Assembly (NCBI GenBank): GCA_028707655.1
Contig: JAQWAN010000017.1
Location: 1-15,767, forward strand
Direction: 5' to 3'
Source of the DNA: Bacteroidaceae bacterium
GTDB taxonomy: Bacteria; Bacteroidota; Bacteroidia; Bacteroidales; Bacteroidaceae
DNA length: 15,767 nt
Shown in pieces: positions 6,454-14,300 of this stretch. A program made the position numbers and the translations under genes. Numbering within the stretch: the stretch's first letter is position 1; each line of letters starts with the position of its first letter. The notes under the pieces were generated by a model, which searched no databases, had not been told where the DNA came from, and saw only the letters and a program-made list of their open reading frames with translations.

Positions 6454-7314
6454 ATGAGACAACTAAAAATTACCAAGAGTATTACCAATAGAGAGAGCGC
6501 ATCTCTAGATAAATACCTACAAGAAATAGGTCGTGAAGAATTGATTACCGTTGAGGAGGAGGTTGAGTTAGCTCAGCGTATCCGCAAGGGTGACCGTATC
6601 GCGTTAGAGAAATTGACACGTGCTAATTTACGCTTCGTCGTTTCTGTTGCTAAACAATATCAAAATCAGGGATTAAGTTTACCCGATTTGATTAACGAAG
6701 GCAATTTAGGTTTGATTAAAGCAGCTGAGAAGTTTGATGAAACACGTGGATTCAAATTTATTAGTTATGCAGTGTGGTGGATTAGACAATCCATATTACA
6801 AGCTTTGGCAGAGCAATCTCGTATTGTGCGTTTACCGCTCAATCAAGTAGGTTCTTTGAACAAGATTAGTAAGGCTTTTTCTAAATTTGAACAAGAAAAC
6901 GAACGTCGCCCATCTCCCGAGGAGTTGGCAGATGAGCTAGACTTGCCTGTGGATAAAATTTCAGATACCATGAAAGTGTCTGGACGTCATATCTCTGTGG
7001 ATGCTCCCTTTGTAGAGGGCGAGGACAATAATCTACTCGATGTACTAATTAATGATGATTCTCCAATGGCAGATCGTGCATTGGTAAACGAGTCGTTAGC
7101 TAAGGAGATTGACCGTTCATTGTCTACTTTAACCGATAGAGAAAAAGATATTATTCAAATGTTTTTTGGAATTGGTGAACAAGAGATGACGTTAGAAGAG
7201 ATTGGCGATAAGTTTGGTTTAACGCGTGAGCGTGTTAGACAAATTAAAGAGAAGGCTATTCGTAGACTACGTCAAAACTCGCGAAGTACGCTATTAAAAT
7301 CTTATTTGGGTTAA
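6454..7314 (+). CDS. rpoD: primary RNA polymerase sigma factor (sigma-70 / RpoD, Bacteroidetes type)
   Basis: Housekeeping sigma factor that directs RNA polymerase to -33/-7 promoters. At 286 aa it is far shorter than E. coli RpoD because it lacks region 1.1 and the large non-conserved insertion, as is normal in Bacteroidetes. Region 1.2 (about 16-45: SLDKYLQEIGREELIT), region 2 (about 55-125: LRFVVSVAKQYQNQGL, DLINEGNLGLIKAAEKFD, FISYAVWWIRQSI), region 3 (about 130-215) and region 4 (about 220-286, with helix-turn-helix TLEEIGDKFGLTRERVRQIK) are all intact. The start MRQLKITKSITNRES is the conserved N-terminus of this subgroup, which fixes the ATG. The gene stands alone between the htrA terminator and a very strong terminator of its own. 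Confidence 0.98.
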   Translation: MRQLKITKSITNRESASLDKYLQEIGREELITVEEEVELAQRIRKGDRIALEKLTRANLRFVVSVAKQYQNQGLSLPDLINEGNLGLIKAAEKFDETRGFKFISYAVWWIRQSILQALAEQSRIVRLPLNQVGSLNKISKAFSKFEQENERRPSPEELADELDLPVDKISDTMKVSGRHISVDAPFVEGEDNNLLDVLINDDSPMADRALVNESLAKEIDRSLSTLTDREKDIIQMFFGIGEQEMTLEEIGDKFGLTRERVRQIKEKAIRRLRQNSRSTLLKSYLG

Positions 7315-7329
7315 ATTAATATTGTTTCG

Positions 7330-7364
7330 AACGGCCATCTTTAGCAATAAAGATGGCCGTTTTT
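7330..7364 (+). terminator. rpoD terminator
   Basis: AACGGCCATCTTT (7330-7342) pairs perfectly with AAAGATGGCCGTT (7349-7361) around the 6-nt loop AGCAAT. The tail TTTTT (7360-7364) follows. It begins 15 nt after the rpoD stop and is the most GC-rich stem in the window. Confidence 0.92.
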
Positions 7365-7388
7365 GTATTAACTTGCATAGTTTTTTTG

Positions 7389-7396
7389 TATATTTG
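7389..7396 (+). promoter_or_regulatory. -7 box for the small secreted protein / clostripain unit
   Basis: TATATTTG is an exact TAnnTTTG match 24 nt before the ATG at 7420 and just downstream of the rpoD terminator. The nearest TTG elements (7373-7375, and TTTTG ending at 7365) give spacings of 13 and 23 nt, so the -33 half is not convincing. Confidence 0.45.
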
Positions 7397-7419
7397 CCGC
7401 AAACAAAGAAATAATTATT

Positions 7420-7818
7420 ATGAATAGTAAGAAATTGGTGCTTGTCACATTATTGATGTTTACGGTTTGTTTTGCAGCTTCTGCAAAAAAAGACTTAAAA
7501 ACAGGTGCCTATCTTTTTGGCTTATCTTATTCTTTTAGCGATTCATTGGTGCATATTACTAATATACAATATTTAGATAGTGCACAAGTGGATAAATCTC
7601 ATTTTTTAGTCAAACGTGCCATGTATTCTTACCAATTGCAAAACTTTTTGGGACAAAACAAATCATTAGAACATCGCACTTGTGTTATCTTTTTCTCAAC
7701 GAAGAAAAAAGAGATTGATAAAAAATATCAGAAGATGCACAAACAGTTTAGCGATACATTGACCCATCAGTTAGTTGAGCTTCCAATTGGTAAATTTAAG
7801 TTCACAAAACCTGAATAA
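7420..7818 (+). CDS. small secreted protein of unknown function
   Basis: I do not recognise a named family; similar short exported proteins occur in other Bacteroidales as conserved hypotheticals. The 132-aa product begins with a clear signal peptide (MNSKK, hydrophobic core about 6-19, cleavage probably after ASA at 20-22), so the mature protein of about 110 residues should be periplasmic or secreted. The mature part opens with KKDLKTGAYLFGLSYSFSDSLVHIT, which reads like alternating strands. It then has a basic lysine-rich stretch (KKKEIDKKYQKMHKQ, about 95-109) likely to be helical. It has no cysteine after the signal region apart from one in TCVIFF. The clostripain-like protease gene follows after 40 nt in the same direction and may be cotranscribed. 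Confidence 0.8.
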   Translation: MNSKKLVLVTLLMFTVCFAASAKKDLKTGAYLFGLSYSFSDSLVHITNIQYLDSAQVDKSHFLVKRAMYSYQLQNFLGQNKSLEHRTCVIFFSTKKKEIDKKYQKMHKQFSDTLTHQLVELPIGKFKFTKPE

Positions 7819-7858
7819 TTGGAGGAATGGCTAGCACAATCTTTTAAATTTTATAAAG

Positions 7859-9034
7859 ATGAGCAAGTTCTATTCTTTTTTGATTGGCCTATGCTTTCTG
7901 TTTGCTTCGTGCGCAGAGAATGAAACCTATGTACCTGCTAATGTAGTAGGTACATTGTTGGTTTATATGGATGCTGACAACAGCTTAACGGCTAATGTTG
8001 AGGATAACCTTGATAGTTTAGCCGTGGGGTATCAACGTAGTAGTGCAGTAGGCAATCTATTGGTTTATGTAGACGATATGGGGGTTGACCCTGTTCTTTA
8101 TCATTTTGTAAAGAAAGATGGGGCAGTAGAAAGAGAGGTCTTTAAACAGTATGAGGAGTGGACTTCAACCGATCCTGCTGTAATGCGAGTGGTGTTAACA
8201 GATGCTTTTTCTGCCTATTCCTCTTCTGTAAATACATTTGTTCTTTGGTCGCATGCACTCTCATGGTTACCAGCTACGCGTAAAAAAATGTCCGCCAAAC
8301 GTAGTTGGGGTAGCGACAATGGTTATCAGATGGATATTACCGATTTAGCTGCTGTCTTTCAATCGTTGCCCGCTATTCATATCCAAAATCTTATTTTTGA
8401 TGCCTGCTATATGAGCTCTATCGAAGTAGCTTATGAATTACGCAACAGTGTAGACTATATAGTAGCATCTCCAGCAGAAATCTTTGATTTCGGTTTTCCT
8501 TATCAATGGCTAGTACCTGCTTTTTTTGAAAATCCTTTGGAGCCCAATCGTTTGGCTGAGTGTTATGCTAGCTATTATGATGGAACAAAGAAACCCCGTA
8601 TCTCCAATGGTTATCCCACGAACTATAGAATGGATGGTACCATAGCATTAATTAAATGTAGTGCGTTGCAAGCTGTGGCAGAAGAGGTGCAGCAAATCGT
8701 CTCTTCCGTATCCCAAGACAGACTTTATGGGGTAGATAAAAGTGTATTACAACCCTATTTCAGAAGTGCAGAGTTCGAATTTTGTTATGATTTTCTAGAT
8801 TATTTCCAGCAGATAGCCACACCTACCCAGTATACCTCCCTAGAAACGGTATGGAACCAATGTGTTTTATATAAGCATACCACGAGCAATTTTATTGGAC
8901 TATCTATAGACCCCGCTAAATTCTCTGGAGTAGCCACCTATGTTGTGCAATCTTCAGGAATAAATGATGCTTGGGACAGCTTCTATCCAAGTTTAGAATG
9001 GTCCAAAGATTCGGGTATAGTTCCCCTTCCTTAG
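7859..9034 (+). CDS. clostripain-family (C11) cysteine protease, predicted lipoprotein
   Basis: Caspase-like peptidase of MEROPS family C11, whose known members (clostripain, PmC11) cleave after Arg/Lys. The 391-aa protein opens with a lipoprotein signal (hydrophobic core 5-15, lipobox FASC, lipidated Cys18), placing it on the cell surface or facing the periplasm. The family's first strand is LLVYMDADNSL (33-43). The catalytic His132 lies in LWSHALSW (129-136) and Cys183 in IFDACYMSSIEVAYELR (179-195), followed by the substrate-pocket region IVASPAEI (201-208) and GFPY. The usual SHGxGW around the histidine is SHALSW here; the loss of both glycines is unusual, but the dyad is kept. The 3' end lies 3 nt from the stop of a convergent gene. 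Whether it matures by self-cleavage cannot be judged. Confidence 0.92.
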   Translation: MSKFYSFLIGLCFLFASCAENETYVPANVVGTLLVYMDADNSLTANVEDNLDSLAVGYQRSSAVGNLLVYVDDMGVDPVLYHFVKKDGAVEREVFKQYEEWTSTDPAVMRVVLTDAFSAYSSSVNTFVLWSHALSWLPATRKKMSAKRSWGSDNGYQMDITDLAAVFQSLPAIHIQNLIFDACYMSSIEVAYELRNSVDYIVASPAEIFDFGFPYQWLVPAFFENPLEPNRLAECYASYYDGTKKPRISNGYPTNYRMDGTIALIKCSALQAVAEEVQQIVSSVSQDRLYGVDKSVLQPYFRSAEFEFCYDFLDYFQQIATPTQYTSLETVWNQCVLYKHTTSNFIGLSIDPAKFSGVATYVVQSSGINDAWDSFYPSLEWSKDSGIVPLP

Positions 9035-9037
9035 TGC

Positions 9038-9397
9038 CTACTTTTTTGTAGAAAAAGATGAGTAGGAACTCTTTTCAAGTAGCTTTATTGCTGTTTTTGT
9101 GGTAAAAACAAGCTCCTTTAACGAGATGTTTTCGATATGGTATAAAAACCAATCCTGACATACTGTTTCTTTCTCCCCCTTTTTTATTTGTGCAAGAAAA
9201 GTTGCGAAAGTGCCCTCTTTGATGGGCTCTACTAGTGCATGGTGGGTTAGAATAAGTAAGCCAGGCAACCAAACCACCCGTTCTTGCTCCTCTGTAAAGG
9301 GGTAACAGCGAATAGCATTGTTTTCCAGCTCTATGATATGCTGCTTGTAGAGCGTATCTGGCAGTAGATATAAATAGTGAGAGGCATAACGTTTCAT
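9038..9397 (-). CDS. conserved hypothetical protein, last gene of the ileS-lspA operon
   Basis: No functional assignment. The 119-aa product starts MKRYASHYLYL and has the conserved-looking stretch VVWLPGLLILTHHALVEP (about 41-58), which I associate with an unnamed Bacteroidetes family found next to DUF4296 genes. No signal peptide or membrane segment is evident, so it is probably cytoplasmic. The start codon overlaps the stop of the upstream DUF4296 gene as ATGA, which implies translational coupling and supports this ATG. The C-terminus is Ser/Lys rich (KSSYSSFSTKK). Its stop codon lies 3 nt from the end of the clostripain gene on the other strand. Confidence 0.85.
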   Translation of the reverse strand: MKRYASHYLYLLPDTLYKQHIIELENNAIRCYPFTEEQERVVWLPGLLILTHHALVEPIKEGTFATFLAQIKKGEKETVCQDWFLYHIENISLKELVFTTKTAIKLLEKSSYSSFSTKK

Positions 9398-10347
9398 TTT
9401 TTGTTCACCCTTTTAGCCCTATTCATAAGTGCTTTTTGACTGGGCTTCCTTCTATTCTCCACAGCCTCTTCCGGCATCTCTTGTGTGTGCTCTTTTGGAA
9501 GTTCCAGAATTGTCTTTTTCTTATCCTTGGAGCGTATCGCTTTTTTCTCTTTGGGAGTACTGCTAGTGCTATCCAAACTGTCTAGAGGAATTGAACGGTG
9601 GTATCTTTTCAGCTGTATACTGTCTAAATGTAGCATCTTAACCATGGAGTCTACCGGCAGATATACAAAACCGCTTATACTTCTTATCTTTTCCGCTTTG
9701 TTAGAATAGATAGATAGTTGAACGTGTCCTTTGTTTGAGAATAATTGTGTGGCACTTAAAATGGAATCGTTCATATATTTTACAGCCAGTCCCATTACCG
9801 AATTAAACGACTGTTGTAGTGGAAGTTGTGTTGCTAAAAAGCGCCAAACAATAGAGTCGCCAGGATGGTACGTACTATCTGCAACCAGCTCAAACGATAT
9901 TTTCTGGCGATGCGTTATCGGGGTAAGTAGTGCAGAATGACTTAAATACCAAACATCCACCGAGTCGCCTGAAATAGAAGTAGAGGATACGTTTTCTCGT
10001 TCCGCTAACCGTTTCTCTAGGGAGTCTTTTTGTTGCTTAAAGCGCAGAGAAAGATGCTCATATATCGTGTTCATCTCCGCTATGTTGCGTGTATAATAGG
10101 CCAAAGAGGAATCCATCACCGCTTGATTAATATGATGCTTTAGGTAAACATAATTCGTTGTTTTAACCTCAAAAGCAGCACTGTACCCACTTCTGTTGGT
10201 ACAGATAACCTTAGCCAGATGGTAATCATACAATACCTCCTCCATCTTTTGTGGCGATAATATATTGCTCGACTTTTTTTCCTTACAAGAATAAACGCCT
10301 GTGCAGAAAAGCATAGCAACACAGCCTATTATAATTTTATTACGCAT
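9394..10347 (-). CDS. DUF4296 lipoprotein
   Basis: Bacteroidetes-specific predicted lipoprotein of unknown function. The 317-aa protein has a signal sequence ending in the lipobox VYSC (Cys21), then the DUF4296 segment: ILSPQKMEEVLYDYHLAKV (29-47), a central helix with YTRNIAEMNTIYEHLSLRFKQQ (about 85-106) and a charged coil. The remaining two thirds read as beta-rich and family-specific. The tail (about 265-317) is strongly basic and low in complexity (KKAIRSKDKKK, NRRKPSQKALMNRAKRVNKK). It overlaps lspA by 8 nt at its start and the next gene by 4 nt at its end. LspA, made from the gene just upstream, would process its own signal peptide. A length above 300 aa is longer than the DUF4296 core, which covers only the N-terminal third. 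Confidence 0.88.
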   Translation of the reverse strand: MRNKIIIGCVAMLFCTGVYSCKEKKSSNILSPQKMEEVLYDYHLAKVICTNRSGYSAAFEVKTTNYVYLKHHINQAVMDSSLAYYTRNIAEMNTIYEHLSLRFKQQKDSLEKRLAERENVSSTSISGDSVDVWYLSHSALLTPITHRQKISFELVADSTYHPGDSIVWRFLATQLPLQQSFNSVMGLAVKYMNDSILSATQLFSNKGHVQLSIYSNKAEKIRSISGFVYLPVDSMVKMLHLDSIQLKRYHRSIPLDSLDSTSSTPKEKKAIRSKDKKKTILELPKEHTQEMPEEAVENRRKPSQKALMNRAKRVNKK

Positions 10348-10987
10348 GCGTATTCGTCGTTTCTTTTGGAGAAGAAGGACCTTTAAGTGATATATGATTC
10401 AACGTTTTACCATAAAACAGTACGAGGGCTACAATACCACATGAGATCGATGCATCAGCAAAATTAAAGATAGCATTAAAAAACCGGAAGCTTTCGCCAC
10501 CAATAAATGGTACCCAATTGGGCCATGTTGTATCGATAATGGGGAAATAAAACATATCTACCACCTTACCATATAAAAATGGAGCATATCCTCCACCTTC
10601 TGGTAAAAAAGTAGCTGTAGTAATAAACGAGCTTTCATTAAACAAAACACCATAGAAAAGACAATCAATGATATTACCCAATGCACCAGCTAAGATAAAA
10701 GATAGGCAGATAATGTACCCTGTTTTAAATCCTTTGTTGATGATGCGTGTTAAATAATAAATGATTAGAATAACAGCTAATACGCGGAAGGAGGTTAAGA
10801 ATAATTTTCCAAAAATCTCCATTCCAAAGGCCATGCCATTATTCTCCGTAAAATGAATCTTAAACCAACTTAAAATATTTATCTCCTCTCCTAAGTTCAT
10901 TGTTGTTTTGATCACTACTTTGATCAATTGATCAATGAGTACTACTGCGGTAACAATAAATGTTATAAGTCTGCCTTGGTGTTTCAT
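10340..10987 (-). CDS. lspA: lipoprotein signal peptidase (signal peptidase II)
   Basis: Inner-membrane aspartic protease that removes signal peptides from diacylglyceryl-modified prolipoproteins. The 215-aa protein keeps the family residues: DQLIK (Asp19), TENNGMAFG (47-55), GNIIDC (Asn105, Asp108), VVDM (Asp144) and FNFAD (Asn175, Asp178). Asp144 and Asp178 match the catalytic pair. It is longer than the E. coli enzyme (164 aa) because of extra loops between Asp108 and Asp144 (36 residues against about 9) and between the two catalytic aspartates (34 against about 19). Extra loops of this kind are, as far as I know, common in Bacteroidetes LspA. Arg after Asp108 is replaced by Cys. Four membrane helices are apparent (about 8-27, 62-80, 92-113, 172-194). 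It lies 13 nt after the dksA-like gene; the ileS-lspA link also occurs in proteobacteria. Confidence 0.96.
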   Translation of the reverse strand: MKHQGRLITFIVTAVVLIDQLIKVVIKTTMNLGEEINILSWFKIHFTENNGMAFGMEIFGKLFLTSFRVLAVILIIYYLTRIINKGFKTGYIICLSFILAGALGNIIDCLFYGVLFNESSFITTATFLPEGGGYAPFLYGKVVDMFYFPIIDTTWPNWVPFIGGESFRFFNAIFNFADASISCGIVALVLFYGKTLNHISLKGPSSPKETTNTHA

Positions 10988-11000
10988 GTTCTCTGTTTAT

Positions 11001-11378
11001 TTATTTTTTTCCACCATTTTTAGCTTCAATACTTAAAGTAGCATGAGGCACGGCTCGTAAACGTTCTGCAGGAATTAAATTGCCTGTTTCTCTACAAATA
11101 CCATAGGTTTTATTATTAATACGCATTAACGCCATTTCTAGGTTTTGTATAAACTTCATTTGTCTTTCCGCTAGGCGCGTGTTTTCTTCTTTCGACAAAG
11201 TGTTCGCACCCTCTTCCAATACCTTGTAAGTTGGCGATGTGTCGTCTGTGTCATTACCACCCGCATTTGTAACAGAAGATTTGAGTTGCTCATAATCGTG
11301 TTTCGCATTTTCCAGCTTTTCAACAATAATAGCTCGGAATTCTTCTAATTCCGCATCAGAGTATCTTTTCTTTTCCAT
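11001..11378 (-). CDS. TraR/DksA-family protein lacking the zinc-finger cysteines
   Basis: DksA-like protein of 125 aa. DksA enters the RNA polymerase secondary channel through a coiled coil and, with ppGpp, tunes transcription. Here residues about 8-38 and 62-90 can form the two helices, joined by an acidic turn GNDTDDTSPT (41-50) where DksA has its functional aspartates. The C-terminal globular part keeps the layout YGICRETGNLIPAERLRAVPHATLSIE (92-118). However, of the four zinc ligands only Cys95 remains; the others are Thr98, Ser116 and Ala119. This pattern is usual in the Bacteroidetes proteins of the family that I know. Whether it regulates transcription is not established by sequence. 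It lies 19 nt after ileS and 13 nt before lspA, in one operon. Confidence 0.9.
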   Translation of the reverse strand: MEKKRYSDAELEEFRAIIVEKLENAKHDYEQLKSSVTNAGGNDTDDTSPTYKVLEEGANTLSKEENTRLAERQMKFIQNLEMALMRINNKTYGICRETGNLIPAERLRAVPHATLSIEAKNGGKK

Positions 11379-11397
11379 GGTTAAGTAATATAATAGG

Positions 11398-14300
11398 TTA
11401 TTCTTTTTCTATACAAATAGATAGTGTGAACTCTTCAAAATCTAATTCCGTACTATTGCTTACCTGCTCCACTAGTTCCAGCTTATTTGCAAGCACTTGT
11501 TTACAAATATATCCATTATATTCGTTTACAGCGTCATTAATGGTATCATTCTTGGTCAGTTGAATAGCTATTTTATCTGTTATCTCTAAACCAGATGTCT
11601 TTCGGATATTTTGAATTCTATTTACCAATTCGCGTGCCCAACCTTCTCTACGAAGCTCTTCTGTTATGGTTACCTCTAAGGCGACCGTTAGTTTACCTTC
11701 GTTAGCAACTAGCCAACCTGGAATATCTTCGTTTACAATATCAAGATCTGTTGCTTCTACTGTAACCCTAGTATCGCCAAGTTGTAGTGGGTAGCTACCA
11801 TTGTTCTCTAATTCGTTAATTGCTTCTTGTGATAGTTTCGCTACGGCTGCAGCTACTGCTTTCATCTGTTTACCGAATTTAGGCCCTAATTTTTTGAAAT
11901 TACATTTTACACGTTTCACCAATATGCCCGATGAATCGTCTACAAATTTCACCTCTTTTATGTTTACCTCATTCATGATAAGGTCCTTCATTGCTTCAAT
12001 ATGTCCTCTTTGTTCTTCGTTTACTACCGGTATCATGATACATTGTAGTGGTTGACGAACTTTGATGCTCACTTTTCGTCGGAGTGCTAGAACCATCGAT
12101 GTTGCTTGTTGTGCAAGTTCCATGCGTGTCTCTAACTCTTTATTGATCAGTTGCTCCTTGTATACAGGGAATGTAGCTAAATGTACCGACTCCTCCGTAG
12201 AACGGCCTGTCACTTTAGTTAAGTCAAGGAATAGTTGGTCTGCATAGAAAGGTGCTATTGGCGCCATTAACTTAGCTACTGTTTCTAAGCAAGTATATAG
12301 CGTTTGATAGGCCGATAGCTTATCTTGTGAGTATGTTCCACCCCAAAAACGTTTACGGTTAAGACGTACATACCAGTTCGATAAATGGTCGTTTACAAAA
12401 TCGGTAATCAATCGTCCCGCCTTTGTTGGTTCATAAGTCTCATAACACTCCTCTACATTTTTAATCAATGAGTTTAAAACAGAGAGAATCCAATTGTCTA
12501 TTTCCGGTTTTTGGTCGGGTGTTAAATCGGCTTCTTTATAGCTAAAATGGTCCACATTAGCATAGAGTGCAAAGAACGAATAGGTGTTATACAGTGTGTC
12601 GAAGAACTTACGACGCACCTCTTCGATACCATCCGTATCAAATTTCAGATTATCCCAAGGAGATGAGTTTGTAATCATATACCATCTCAACGGGTCCGAA
12701 CCATATTTCTCTATTGTTCCAAAAGGGTCTACTGCGTTGCCCAATCGTTTGGACATCTTATTACCACTCTTATCTAAAACCAATCCGTTTGAAATAACCG
12801 CTTTATAGGCTTTTGAATCGGATATCATGGTAGATATAGCATGTAGTGTAAAGAACCATCCGCGTGTTTGGTCAACACCCTCTGCAATAAAGTCAGCAGG
12901 ATAAACCTCTCTCGAATCCAATAATTCTTTGTTCTCAAAGGGATAATGCAATTGAGCATAAGGCATTGCGCCAGAATCGAACCAAACATCAATCAAGTCG
13001 AGTTCTCTCTTCATCGGTTTGCCGGTAGGAGAAACCAATATAATATCGTCTACATATGGACGGTGTAAATCAATTTTCTCGTAGTTGTCTTTGTTGTATT
13101 GGCCAGGAATAAATCCTTTTTCTTTGTAAGGATTTGTTTGCATAAAGCCAGCAGCTACTGATTTCTCAATCTCATTATACAGCTCTTCTACAGAACCAAT
13201 ACAGATTATCTCATCATCATCGTTGCGCCAGATAGGTAATGGTGTTCCCCAGTAGCGAGAGCGACTAAGATTCCAATCGTTCAAATTCTCCAGCCATTTG
13301 CCAAATCGTCCGGTACCAGTAGAAGCTGGTTTCCAATTGATTTCTTTGTTCAACTCCATCATGCGCTCTTTGCAAGCCGTCGATTTGATGAACCAGCTAT
13401 CTAGTGGATAGTAGAGTACAGGTTTATCCGTACGCCAGCAATGTGGATAGTTGTGAATATGTTTTTCTATTTTGAATGCTTGATTAGTAGCTTTCATTAG
13501 CATACAGATAGAAACATCTAGTGATTCATCCTTATCTGTAAGTGTATCGTCGTATGCATTTTTAACGTAGCGTCCTGCAAACTCTTTGTAGGCAGCAACG
13601 TTTACTTTTTCTTGAACAAACGCTTCGTCTAGTTGGTCTAATTCGTAGAACTTACCCGTTAGGTCTACCATTGGGCGAAGCTCGCCTTTTTTATTGATGA
13701 GCTGTAATGGAGCTATGCCAGCAGATTTGGCCACTTGCGCATCGTCAGCACCAAAGGTTGGTGCAATATGCACAATACCTGTTCCATCTTCTGTGGTAAC
13801 AAAATCGCCAAGAATAACACGGAAGGCATTCTCGCCAGGATTGACCCAAGGCATCAACTGTTCGTAAGCCATACCCTCTAGCTCTTTACCTTTGTAAGAG
13901 GCAATCACCTTATATGGAATAAGCTTATCGTTTGCTTTATAATCTTCGAGTTTTAAATCGGCAGCTTTTTCAGAGAAATAAGCGGATAAACGCGATTCAG
14001 CCAAGAGAACCGTAATAGGCTCGCCGGTATATGCATTATAGGTTTGAACAGCAACATAATCAATCTTAGGACCTACACATAAAGCTGTGTTCGATGGTAG
14101 TGTCCATGGTGTAGTGGTCCAAGCAATAAAATAGGGAGTACCCCATTTGCTGAGTTCAGCAGTAGGATTTTTGATCTTAAATTGTGCCACAACCGTAGTA
14201 TCCTTTACATCTTTATAGCAGCCTGGTTGGTTCAATTCGTGTGAACTTAATCCAGTACCAGCAGCAGGAGAGTAGGGTTGTATGGTATAGCCTTTGTATA

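Noticed and set aside
7827..7847. Six-codon reading frame (MASTIF) with a GGAGG-like sequence just upstream, between the small secreted protein and the clostripain gene
   Set aside because: Too short to support as a gene, and Shine-Dalgarno sequences carry little weight in Bacteroidales.
9485..9940. Two rightward frames of about 70 codons opposite the DUF4296 gene
   Set aside because: They lie wholly inside a well supported gene on the other strand and show no family features.
11801..12808. Rightward frames of 61-84 codons opposite ileS
   Set aside because: Antisense shadows of a highly conserved synthetase gene.
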